NCBI GenBank assembly: GCA_905381055.1
Contig: CAJPUR010000004.1
Location: 1-37,664 of the forward strand
Direction of reading: 5' to 3'
Source of the DNA: an uncultured Flavobacteriaceae bacterium
GTDB taxonomy: Bacteria; Bacteroidota; Bacteroidia; Flavobacteriales; Flavobacteriaceae
Length of the DNA stretch: 37,664 nt
Both the position numbers and the translations under genes were made by a program. The first letter of the stretch is position 1, and the number at the start of each line of letters is the position of its first letter. Below, piece by piece: positions 16,600 through 25,135 of this stretch. The notes beneath the pieces are model-generated. The model had not been told where the DNA came from and made no database searches. It saw only the letters and a program-made list of their open reading frames with translations.

Positions 16600-17571
16600 A
16601 TGTACCCAATTAAAAGAAATAGAAGGCTAAGAAAAAATGATAGTATAAGAAAGCTAGTCCAAGAAAATTATTTGAATCTTAATGATTTTATTGTACCTCT
16701 TTTTGTTACTGAAGGTAAAAATAAGAAAGAAGAAATTGAATCAATGCCTGATTACTATAGATATAGTACAGATTTAATAAAAAAAGAAGTGAAAAAGCTA
16801 TGGCAGATTGGATTAAAATCGGTTTTATTATTTGTAAAAGTTGATCCTTCTTTAAAGAATAATAATGGTTCAGAAGCTTTAAACCCTGATGGATTAATGC
16901 AAAGAGCTATTAAAACAATAAAAAATACTGTTCCAGAAATGATTGTAATTTCTGATGTTGCACTTGACCCTTACTCTTCTTATGGTCACGATGGAATTGT
17001 TAAAAACGGAAAAGTTTTAAATGATGAAACTATTGAAATTTTAAGCCGTATGGCTCTTTCACATGCCAAGTCTGGAGCAGACATAATTGCCCCTAGTGAT
17101 ATGATGGATGGAAGAATTCTAGCAATTAGAAAAATTTTAGAAAAAAATCAATTTCATGATACAGCAATCATGAGTTATAGTGCTAAATATGCTTCGTCTT
17201 ATTATGCCCCTTTCAGAGATGCATTAGATTCATCTCCAGGGTTTGGAGATAAAAAAACATATCAACTTGATATTCACAATAGCAATCAAGCAATTAAACA
17301 GACCATAAATGACATAGAGGAGGGTGCTGACATAGTAATGATAAAACCTGGAATTGCATACCTAGACATAATAAGTAAATTGAGTTCTAAAATTAATACT
17401 CCAATTGCCAGCTATCAAGTAAGTGGCGAATACTCAATGATTAAAGCTGCTGCTAAATTAGGATATTTAGATTATGACAATATAATGTATGAACAACTTG
17501 TTTCATTCAAAAGGGCCGGCGCAAAATTAATTGCAAGCTATTTTGCTAAAGAATTTGCAGAAAAATTCTAG
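16600..17571 (+). CDS. hemB: delta-aminolevulinic acid dehydratase (porphobilinogen synthase), non-zinc type
   Basis: HemB condenses two aminolevulinate molecules into porphobilinogen. The two active-site lysines are visible: K196 in MSYSAKYAS and K249, the Schiff-base lysine, in MIKPGIAYLD. The metal-site segment reads SDVALDPYSSYGHDG (residues 118-132) and lacks the three cysteines of zinc-dependent enzymes, so a magnesium-type or metal-independent active site is expected. Y128 stands where many relatives have histidine. At 323 residues the length is normal. It is the last hem gene, 10 bases after hemF. Its place in the operon is downstream although it acts early in the pathway. Confidence 0.96.
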   Translation: MYPIKRNRRLRKNDSIRKLVQENYLNLNDFIVPLFVTEGKNKKEEIESMPDYYRYSTDLIKKEVKKLWQIGLKSVLLFVKVDPSLKNNNGSEALNPDGLMQRAIKTIKNTVPEMIVISDVALDPYSSYGHDGIVKNGKVLNDETIEILSRMALSHAKSGADIIAPSDMMDGRILAIRKILEKNQFHDTAIMSYSAKYASSYYAPFRDALDSSPGFGDKKTYQLDIHNSNQAIKQTINDIEEGADIVMIKPGIAYLDIISKLSSKINTPIASYQVSGEYSMIKAAAKLGYLDYDNIMYEQLVSFKRAGAKLIASYFAKEFAEKF

Positions 17572-17593
17572 ATTGTTATAAATTAATTTTTTT

Positions 17594-19288
17594 ATGAATA
17601 AAAAAGATGAACTTTTTAGGATTAAAAATTTAAGAATTTCAATCGATAATTCTAAAATTATAGATAATATTAATTTTTCTATTCTTAAAAACCAAATTCT
17701 TGCAATTGTTGGTGAGTCTGGGAGTGGAAAAACTATTACTGCATTATCTTTACTTGGATTATTGTCAAAAAAATTTAATTGCTCTGGTTCTATTTTTTTT
17801 AATGAATTATCATTATTGGAATTAAAAGAAAAGGAATGGCTGAATATTAGAGGTAAACAAATTGGAATAGTTTTTCAAGAACCTCAATCCTCATTAAATC
17901 CATCTATGAGATGTGGAAGGCAAATCAAAGAAGTTTTAGAAATTCACACTAACAATAAAATTTCACAAAAAGAGTCAAAAAAAATAATTTTAAAACAACT
18001 TCATAGGGTTAAATTAAAAGATCCTAACAGAATTTTTAATAGTTATCCACACGAAATTAGTGGAGGTCAAAAACAAAGAGTTATGATTGCAATGGCTCTT
18101 ATATGTAATCCAAAAATTCTCATAGCTGACGAACCAACAACTGCCTTGGATGTTATTGTTCAAAAAGAAATAATTGATTTAATAAAAGAACTTCAGAAAT
18201 TAACATCCATGAGTGTTTTATTTATATCACATGATTTATCTCTAGTTTCAGAATTGGCAAATAAAATTATTGTTTTAAAAAATGGTAAAATTATTGAAAA
18301 AGGTGATACTAGTAAAGTCTTAAATAATCCAAAAAATAAATACACTAAAAATCTTATTAATTCAAAACCACCAATCAATTATAGATTGGAAAAATTACCA
18401 ACTGTTGCTAATGGTAACTCAAGGAAATATGAAAAAATTATAATCCCTCATGAAAAAAGAATAGAAAATCAAAAAATAATTTATTCCAAAATTCCAATTT
18501 TAAAAGTAGAAGGGATCTATAAAAAATATATTGAAAAAAGATCTATTTTAACTAAAACTAAATATTTTGATGCTTTAAAAAATATTAATTTCAAATTATA
18601 TCCAGGGGAAACATTAGGTATTCTTGGAAAGTCAGGTTCTGGTAAATCTACTTTGGGTAAAACTTTAAATTTTTTAGACCCCCCTACTTCAGGGAAAATT
18701 ATTTATGATAATATGGTTGTAAATGCTTTAAAAAAAGATGATTTAAAAAATTTAAGAAAAAATATTCAGCTAGTTTTTCAAGATCCATATAGTGCCCTTC
18801 ATCCAAAAAAAACTATTGGTAATATCTTAGTTGAAAGCATTAGTAATTATCAAAATAATAGTTTAAAAGAAAATATATTAATTGCTAAAAAATTACTTTA
18901 TCAAGTAGGATTAAGCTATGATTTTTATAATAGATTTTCGTTTCAACTTTCAGGAGGTCAAAGACAGAGAGTAGTAATTGCTAGAGCCCTATCAGTGAAA
19001 CCTAAAATCTTAATTTTTGATGAATCTGTAGCTGCATTAGATATTTCAATACAAGCAAAAATATTAAATTTATTAAAGGATCTTAAAACCAAATTAGAAC
19101 TTTCATATATATTTATATCTCACGATATTTCAGTTGTAAAATATATATCTGATAAAATTATTGTTATGGACAAGGGTCAAATAAAAGAATATAATGAAGC
19201 TGACGATTTATATAAAAATCCTAAAAATTCTATTACAAAAAAACTTATCAGCTCAATACCTGGAATAAAATACAGAAGATTAAGGTGA
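17594..19288 (+). CDS. peptide-type ABC transporter, two fused ATP-binding domains (DppD-DppF/YejF-like)
   Basis: The 564-residue protein holds two complete ATPase domains of the oligopeptide/nickel class. Domain 1 has Walker A GESGSGKT at 40-47, signature ISGGQKQR and Walker B ILIADEPTTALD. Domain 2 (from about residue 305) has Walker A GKSGSGKST, signature LSGGQRQR and ILIFDESVAALD. Each would energise import through a permease pair with a binding protein. No permease or binding protein is in the window, so the partners are elsewhere. It starts 22 bases after hemB on the same strand and may be the last gene of that operon. Its end overlaps the convergent aldo/keto reductase gene by 9 bases. 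Confidence 0.92.
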   Translation: MNKKDELFRIKNLRISIDNSKIIDNINFSILKNQILAIVGESGSGKTITALSLLGLLSKKFNCSGSIFFNELSLLELKEKEWLNIRGKQIGIVFQEPQSSLNPSMRCGRQIKEVLEIHTNNKISQKESKKIILKQLHRVKLKDPNRIFNSYPHEISGGQKQRVMIAMALICNPKILIADEPTTALDVIVQKEIIDLIKELQKLTSMSVLFISHDLSLVSELANKIIVLKNGKIIEKGDTSKVLNNPKNKYTKNLINSKPPINYRLEKLPTVANGNSRKYEKIIIPHEKRIENQKIIYSKIPILKVEGIYKKYIEKRSILTKTKYFDALKNINFKLYPGETLGILGKSGSGKSTLGKTLNFLDPPTSGKIIYDNMVVNALKKDDLKNLRKNIQLVFQDPYSALHPKKTIGNILVESISNYQNNSLKENILIAKKLLYQVGLSYDFYNRFSFQLSGGQRQRVVIARALSVKPKILIFDESVAALDISIQAKILNLLKDLKTKLELSYIFISHDISVVKYISDKIIVMDKGQIKEYNEADDLYKNPKNSITKKLISSIPGIKYRRLR

Positions 19289-20317
19289 TGGGTCTGGAAT
19301 CAAATTTTGAACTTTTTCAATTTCTTTAATAACTTCTTTATTCAAACTTATTTTAACACTATTAATATTTTCCTTTAACTGTTCCATTTTAGTAGCACCA
19401 ATTATGTTTGACGTTACAAATGGCCTATCAGTTACATATGCAAGTGACAATTCAGTTAATGACATATTATTTTGTAAAGCAATTTCATAATATCTTTCAG
19501 TAGCTTTAGTTGCATTATTACTACTATATCTTTTGAAATTTGGAAACAATTCTAATCTTGAATTTTTTGGTAATTTATTTTTTCTATACTTACCTGATAA
19601 TACTCCAAAAGCTAATGGTGAATATGCAAGTAAGCCTACTTTTTCTCTAATACATATTTCAGAGTTGCCAACTTCAAAAATTCTGTTTAGTAAAGAATAA
19701 GGATTTTGAATTGTAATCATTTTGGGTAAATTTTGTTTCGAAAGTTCTAAAAATCTCATTAATCCCCAAGGATTTTCGTTCGATAAACCAATTTTTCTAA
19801 TTTTACCACAACTTATTAATTCTTTTAGAGATAATAAGACTTCTTCAAAATTTTCCTGCCATTTATCATTTATGTCATATTTAAATCCTCTTTCACCAAA
19901 AGTATTTGTTTTTCTTTCCGGCCAATGTAATTGGTATAAGTCAATATAATCTGTTTGTAATCTACTTAAACTTTTATTTACAGCCTCATTGATGTGTTCC
20001 TTTTTAAAACTTAAATTATCTCTTATATGTGATGTATAAGACCCTGGACCTGCAACCTTTGAAGCTAAAATAACTTTATCTCTTTTTCTGCTTTTTTTAA
20101 ACCATGTACCAATAATTTTTTCTGTTTCTCCTTGAGTTTTTTCACAAGCTGGGACTGGATAAAGTTCAGCTGTATCAAAAAAATTAACCCCTTTTTCAAA
20201 TGCATAATCCATTTGGAAGTGCCCCTCAGCTTCACTATTTTGTTTTCCGAAAGTCATTGTTCCTAAACATATTTTACTCACTTTGATGTCTGAATTTGGC
20301 AATATTGAATATCTCAT
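19280..20317 (-). CDS. aldo/keto reductase (Tas-like)
   Basis: This NADPH-dependent oxidoreductase of the TIM-barrel aldo/keto reductase family has the full catalytic tetrad: D48 and Y53 (FFDTAELYPV), K87 (ILASKVAG) and H131 (YQLHWPERKTN). The opening LPNSDIKVSKICLGTMTFGKQNSEAEG resembles E. coli Tas and related proteins. The cofactor end has IIGATKMEQLKENI. Its substrate is unknown. At 345 residues it has normal length. It lies 18 bases downstream of the exonuclease III gene on the same strand and may be co-transcribed with it. Confidence 0.92.
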   Translation of the reverse strand: MRYSILPNSDIKVSKICLGTMTFGKQNSEAEGHFQMDYAFEKGVNFFDTAELYPVPACEKTQGETEKIIGTWFKKSRKRDKVILASKVAGPGSYTSHIRDNLSFKKEHINEAVNKSLSRLQTDYIDLYQLHWPERKTNTFGERGFKYDINDKWQENFEEVLLSLKELISCGKIRKIGLSNENPWGLMRFLELSKQNLPKMITIQNPYSLLNRIFEVGNSEICIREKVGLLAYSPLAFGVLSGKYRKNKLPKNSRLELFPNFKRYSSNNATKATERYYEIALQNNMSLTELSLAYVTDRPFVTSNIIGATKMEQLKENINSVKISLNKEVIKEIEKVQNLIPDPSP

Positions 20318-20335
20318 TATAAAAAGATTTAAATT

Positions 20336-21103
20336 TTAATTATTAAATTTTAATTCAACACCGATTGGACAATGATCAGAGTGATAAACATCAGATAAAA
20401 TATATGATTTATAAATATTTTTCTTAATTGAATTTGAAACCAAATTATAGTCAATTCTCCACCCCTTATTATTTTGCCTTGAATTTGCCCTATAACTCCA
20501 CCAACTGTATGCATGAGGATTATTATTTAATAATCTAAATGAATCTGTAAATCCTAGTTCTATAAATTGATCTAGCCACATTCTTTCTTCAATTAAAAAA
20601 CCAGAGACATTTTTATTTCTAATTGGATCATGTATATCAATATGTTTATGACAAATATTATAATCACCACAAATAATCAAATTTGGTAACTTTTGCTTAA
20701 GTTTATTAATATAATTTAAAAAATCATCCATAAACTTAAATTTATAATTGAGTCTCAGGTTGTTTGTCCCTGAAGGCAGATAAAGGCTTATAACTGAAAA
20801 TTTTTCAAAATCTGCTCTTATAACTCTTCCTTCGAAATCAATATGATCAATTCCTGTTCCATATTCTATTTTTTTAGGTTTAGTTTTACATAATATTGCC
20901 ACCCCGCTGTAACCTTTTTTCTGAGCTGAAAACCAAAAATTATGATATCCTAATAGATTAAAAATTTTAAAATCAAATTGCTCTTTATTTGCTTTGATTT
21001 CTTGAAAGCAAATAATATCAGGAGATTCACTTTTAATCCAGTTTATTAAATTTTTTTTTAATGCAGCTCTGATCCCATTTATGTTGTAAGAAATTATTTT
21101 CAT
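20336..21103 (-). CDS. xth: exodeoxyribonuclease III (AP endonuclease, Xth type)
   Basis: This Mg-dependent repair nuclease cleaves at abasic sites and trims 3' ends. The family segments are in order: MKIISYNINGIRAA (N7), ICFQEIKA with metal ligand E35, GYSGVAILCK, ICGDYNICHKHIDIHDP with the catalytic Asp/Asn pair, SWWSYRANSR, WRIDYNLVS and the C-terminal SDHCPIGVEL with the catalytic histidine. At 255 residues it has standard length. Its last-base/first-base overlap with the glycyl-tRNA synthetase gene (1 base) implies a shared transcript. Confidence 0.95.
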   Translation of the reverse strand: MKIISYNINGIRAALKKNLINWIKSESPDIICFQEIKANKEQFDFKIFNLLGYHNFWFSAQKKGYSGVAILCKTKPKKIEYGTGIDHIDFEGRVIRADFEKFSVISLYLPSGTNNLRLNYKFKFMDDFLNYINKLKQKLPNLIICGDYNICHKHIDIHDPIRNKNVSGFLIEERMWLDQFIELGFTDSFRLLNNNPHAYSWWSYRANSRQNNKGWRIDYNLVSNSIKKNIYKSYILSDVYHSDHCPIGVELKFNN

Positions 21104-22638
21104 TAAGAATCAAATTTTTCTAACCACTTTCTAAAATCTAATTTATTTCTAATAAATTCATTGATATTTTTAATTTTTACCCTTTCCTGAGCCATAGTAT
21201 CTCTATCCCTTATAGTGACTTTTTGGTCTTTTAAAGTTTGGTGATCAATTGTAACACAAATAGGAGTACCAATTGCATCTTGCCTTCTATATCTTCTTCC
21301 AATTGCATCTTTTTCATCGTAGATAACATTGAAACTCCATTTTAAATCCTTACATATCTTATCTCCTAACTTAGATAATCCATCTTTTTTAACAAGAGGT
21401 AATATAGCAACTTTAACAGGTGTTAATATTTCAGGTAGTTTCAAAACAATTCTTGACGAGCCGTCTTCAAGTTTTTCCTCATTTAGTGAGTGTGAAAAAA
21501 TTGCTAAAAACATTCTATCCAATCCAATTGATGTTTCAATTACATATGGAGTGAAATTTTCATTTGATTTTTGATCAAAAAATTTAATTTTTTTACCTGA
21601 AAATTTTTCGTGACTTTTTAAATCAAAATCTGTTCTTGAATGAATGCCCTCTAATTCCTTGAATCCAAAGGGGAAATTGAATTCAATATCAGAAGCTAAA
21701 TCTGCATAATGGGCAAGCTTTTCGTGATCATGGAAACGATAATTTTCTTTATTTAACCCAAGTGATAAATGCCAATTTAATCTTCTTTCCTTCCACTTTT
21801 CATACCATTTTTTCTGAGATCCAGGCTTAACAAAAAATTGCATTTCCATTTGTTCAAACTCTCTCATTCTAAAAATAAATTGACGAGCAATAATTTCATT
21901 TCTAAAAGCTTTTCCTATTTGAGCAATTCCAAAAGGGATTTTTAATCTACTTGACTTTTGGACATTTAAAAAATTTAAAAAAATACCTTGAGCAGTTTCA
22001 GGTCTGAGATAAAGCTCCATAGAAGACTCCGATGAAGCTCCAATTTTTGTTCCAAACATAAGATTAAATTGCCTCACATCAGTCCAATTTTTAGATCCAG
22101 AAACTGGACAAGTTATTTGAAGTTCTTCAATTAATAATTTAACATCCATTAAATTATTTTTATCAAGTGACTTAGCAAGCCTTTTTAATATATTTTTGAT
22201 TTTATCATTGTAAGATTTTACTCTTGGGTTTGTAGCTGTAAACTCTTTTTCATTAAATTTTTCTCCGTACCTCTTTTTAGCTTTGATTATTTCTTTTTTA
22301 ATTTTTTTTTCAATTTTTGAACAATACTCTTCAATTAAAACGTCAGCTCTATACCTTTTTTTTGAATCTTTATTATCAATTAGAGGATCGTTAAACGCAT
22401 CAACATGACCAGAAGCTTTCCAAGTTGTTGGATGCATAAAAATTGATGAATCTATGCCAACAATATCAGGATTAATTTGAACCATTGATTTCCACCAATA
22501 ATCTTTAATGTTATTTTTTAGCAAAACACCGTTTTGTCCGTAATCATAAACAGCACTTAATCCATCATAAATATCACTTGACTGAAAAATAAAACCATAT
22601 TCTTTTGCATGTGATATTATTTTTTTAAAATCTAACAT
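21103..22638 (-). CDS. glyS: glycyl-tRNA synthetase, dimeric (alpha2) type
   Basis: This class II synthetase charges tRNA-Gly. The single-chain 511-residue form is the eukaryote/archaea-like alpha2 enzyme found in Bacteroidota rather than the alpha2-beta2 enzyme. Visible segments are the N-terminal GFIFQSSDIYDGLSAVYDYGQNGVLLKNN, VGIDSSIFMHPTTWKASGHVD, motif 2 around FRNEIIARQFIFRMREFEQMEM, motif 3 around ETSIGLDRMFLAIF, and a C-terminal anticodon-binding domain (PVKVAILPLVKK, YRRQDAIGTPICVTID). The ATG at 22638 is used. It is divergent from the lipoprotein gene. Confidence 0.95.
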   Translation of the reverse strand: MLDFKKIISHAKEYGFIFQSSDIYDGLSAVYDYGQNGVLLKNNIKDYWWKSMVQINPDIVGIDSSIFMHPTTWKASGHVDAFNDPLIDNKDSKKRYRADVLIEEYCSKIEKKIKKEIIKAKKRYGEKFNEKEFTATNPRVKSYNDKIKNILKRLAKSLDKNNLMDVKLLIEELQITCPVSGSKNWTDVRQFNLMFGTKIGASSESSMELYLRPETAQGIFLNFLNVQKSSRLKIPFGIAQIGKAFRNEIIARQFIFRMREFEQMEMQFFVKPGSQKKWYEKWKERRLNWHLSLGLNKENYRFHDHEKLAHYADLASDIEFNFPFGFKELEGIHSRTDFDLKSHEKFSGKKIKFFDQKSNENFTPYVIETSIGLDRMFLAIFSHSLNEEKLEDGSSRIVLKLPEILTPVKVAILPLVKKDGLSKLGDKICKDLKWSFNVIYDEKDAIGRRYRRQDAIGTPICVTIDHQTLKDQKVTIRDRDTMAQERVKIKNINEFIRNKLDFRKWLEKFDS

Positions 22639-22773
22639 TTCATAAAAATAATTTTTTTTTAGATATTTTAATCTTTGAATTAAGATTATAATTAAAAAGA
22701 TATTACATAAATAAAAATAATTAGTAGCAGATTCTAAAAATATGTTTTTATTTTGTATTAATTGATAACAAGA

Positions 22774-24378
22774 ATGAAGAAATCAATTATTTTAGTTTTT
22801 TGTTTACTATTTATTTTTTTGCTAAATAACTGTGCCAAAAGAGGAGTCCCCACAGGTGGAGAAAAGGATACCATACCTCCAATAATGATAAAAGCAACAC
22901 CAAAACAAAAATCAATTTTTTTTAATAAAGAATTAATTACTTTAAATTTTGATGAATATATCAAACTTAATGAAATTGATAAACAACTAATAATTTCTCC
23001 ACCTATTGAAAAAAGCTTTTATGATATAAAACCCAAAATTAGTGCTTCCAAAAAAATCGAAATCAAACTTTTAAAACCGCTAGATGAAAATACAACATAC
23101 ACTTTTAATTTTGGTAAAAGTATTCAAGACAATAATGAATCAAACGAACTTGCTTTTTTTTCTTATTCACTTTCAACAGGGGCAACAATTGATTCATTAG
23201 AGTTTTTTGGCAAAATTAAGGACGCTATTAACAAAGAAATTAGTCCTTCCATATCATTACAATTATATCCAATTGATTCTAGTTATAACGATTCAACTAT
23301 TTTTTTAAAAAAACCATTATATGTTTCAATTTCGGACAGTATAGATTTTAAATTTGAAAACCTAAGGGCAGGTAAATATGAATTGATTGCAATTGAGGAT
23401 TTTGGAGGTAATTATTTATTTGATCAAAATATTGACAAAGTTGGATTTTTAGATAAAACAATTGAAATTCCTAAAGACACTTTCGCTGAACTTGTTTTAT
23501 TTAAAGAAATTACAAATTTTGGATGGGGAATACCAAAGTATATTAATGATCATCATGTTGAGTTTCCATATTACGGTGACTATATAAATGATGAAATTAG
23601 CCTTAAAAATATTGTTGATGAGGACTTTAGATTTTTAATAAATGAACACAGAACCAAAGACACATTAAATTTTTGGTATTCAAATCCTACAAAATTTGAT
23701 TCACTTATTTTTAATTTAAAAATCAAAGATACCTCTAAGACTGTTATTGTTAAACCAAAAAAAATAATTAAAGACTCGCTTGTAATTAAAAATATTCAAA
23801 AAAATTTTTTAAATCTCTCCGATTCAATAATTATTGAAAGCAACTTACCCCTTTTAAACTTAAACTCAGAAAATATTAAGATCCTTGATGTTGATTCTTT
23901 GCAAGTCGATTTTAAATTAAGTATGGATGAAAATTTTGATAGGTTTTATATTAAAATAAATCCACTTCCAAACGACAATTACCGTGTGATTTTAAATCCA
24001 GATTCAGTTGAGGATCTATGGTATAATACAAATAAAAAACTAGAATTTAGTTTAAAAACTAAATCAGCTGAAGACTATGGGATTATTATAATTCAATTGC
24101 AAGGAGACATTCCTATTTCTTATTTTATTGAGTTATTAGATTTTAAAGGGAATGTCACAAGAAAAAAATCGGGGGATACTTTAAACGACAGTTATACTTT
24201 TTCAAATTTAGAGCCTGGTAAATATAGTTTACGCTTAATTAAAGATTCAAACATGAATAATAAATGGGATACTGGTGATTACCTTAAAAAGATTAATCCT
24301 GAAAAAGTAATATACCTTCCTAAGGTAATTGATTTAAGGGCTAATTGGGAGATTAATGAAATTTTCCTTATTAATTAA
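22774..24378 (+). CDS. Ig-like domain lipoprotein (Bacteroidota cell-surface type)
   Basis: The preferred start is the ATG at 22774, because MKKSIILVFCLLFIFLLNNC is a lipoprotein signal with the lipidated cysteine about residue 20; a TTG 12 bases upstream is also in frame. The following RGVPTGGEKDTIPPIMIKATPKQKSI is the usual opening of a large Bacteroidota lipoprotein family with an N-terminal SbsA-type Ig-like domain (Big_5), covering about residues 30-125 (TLNFDEYIKL, TTYTFNFGKSIQD). The rest is beta-rich with segments such as LEPGKYSLRLIKDSNMNNKWDTGDY. It would sit on the outer membrane. Its molecular role is not known. Confidence 0.85.
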   Translation: MKKSIILVFCLLFIFLLNNCAKRGVPTGGEKDTIPPIMIKATPKQKSIFFNKELITLNFDEYIKLNEIDKQLIISPPIEKSFYDIKPKISASKKIEIKLLKPLDENTTYTFNFGKSIQDNNESNELAFFSYSLSTGATIDSLEFFGKIKDAINKEISPSISLQLYPIDSSYNDSTIFLKKPLYVSISDSIDFKFENLRAGKYELIAIEDFGGNYLFDQNIDKVGFLDKTIEIPKDTFAELVLFKEITNFGWGIPKYINDHHVEFPYYGDYINDEISLKNIVDEDFRFLINEHRTKDTLNFWYSNPTKFDSLIFNLKIKDTSKTVIVKPKKIIKDSLVIKNIQKNFLNLSDSIIIESNLPLLNLNSENIKILDVDSLQVDFKLSMDENFDRFYIKINPLPNDNYRVILNPDSVEDLWYNTNKKLEFSLKTKSAEDYGIIIIQLQGDIPISYFIELLDFKGNVTRKKSGDTLNDSYTFSNLEPGKYSLRLIKDSNMNNKWDTGDYLKKINPEKVIYLPKVIDLRANWEINEIFLIN

Positions 24379-24379
24379 A

Positions 24380-25126
24380 TTAACCTTTTGCAGTTGCCCA
24401 AATATATTCTCTATTTAATCGAGCAATATTTTCAAGAGAAATACCTTTTGGACATTCAACTTCACAAGCCCCAGTATTTGTACAATTTCCAAATCCTTCT
24501 TCATCCATTTGATTAACCATATTTAAAACTCTATCGGTTGCTTCCACTTTCCCTTGAGGTAAAAGAGCATATTGAGAAACTTTGGCTGAAACAAAAAGCA
24601 TAGCAGAAGCGTTTTTACAAGTTGCAACACATGCCCCGCAACCAATACAAGTAGCAGCGTCAAATGCCGTATCAGCATTATGTTTATCAATTGGGATAGC
24701 ATTAGCATCCTGAGTATTTCCAGATGTATTGATACTTATAAATCCACCTGCCTGTTGAATCCTGTCAAAAGAACTTCTATCAACAGCAAGATCTTTAATA
24801 ACAGGAAAAGAATTAGCTCTAAAAGGCTCTATAGCTATTGTATCGCCATCTTTAAATTTTCGCATGTGTAATTGACAAGTGGTAATTAATTTATCAGGTC
24901 CATGCGCCTCTCCATTAATAAACATTGAACACATACCACATATACCTTCACGACAATCATGATCAAAAGCAACAGGGTCATCTCCGCTTTTTATTAATTG
25001 TTCATTTAACATATCCATCATTTCTAAAAAAGACATATCAGGAGAGACATCTTCTATAGAATAATTGACCATTCCACCTTTTGAGTCTTTGTTAGGTTGT
25101 CTCCAAATTTTTAATTTTAAATTCAT
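24380..25126 (-). CDS. sdhB: succinate dehydrogenase/fumarate reductase iron-sulfur subunit
   Basis: SdhB passes electrons from the flavoprotein to the quinone site through three iron-sulfur clusters. The [2Fe-2S] cysteines are in [16 protein letters not shown], the [4Fe-4S] cysteines in [13 protein letters not shown], and the [3Fe-4S] region in [15 protein letters not shown]. At 248 residues it is typical of the Bacteroidota b558-type complex II. The gene starts 9 bases after sdhA ends. It acts at the inner face of the cytoplasmic membrane in the TCA cycle and respiratory chain. Confidence 0.96.
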   Translation of the reverse strand: MNLKLKIWRQPNKDSKGGMVNYSIEDVSPDMSFLEMMDMLNEQLIKSGDDPVAFDHDCREGICGMCSMFINGEAHGPDKLITTCQLHMRKFKDGDTIAIEPFRANSFPVIKDLAVDRSSFDRIQQAGGFISINTSGNTQDANAIPIDKHNADTAFDAATCIGCGACVATCKNASAMLFVSAKVSQYALLPQGKVEATDRVLNMVNQMDEEGFGNCTNTGACEVECPKGISLENIARLNREYIWATAKG

Positions 25127-25135
25127 CTAATATTC

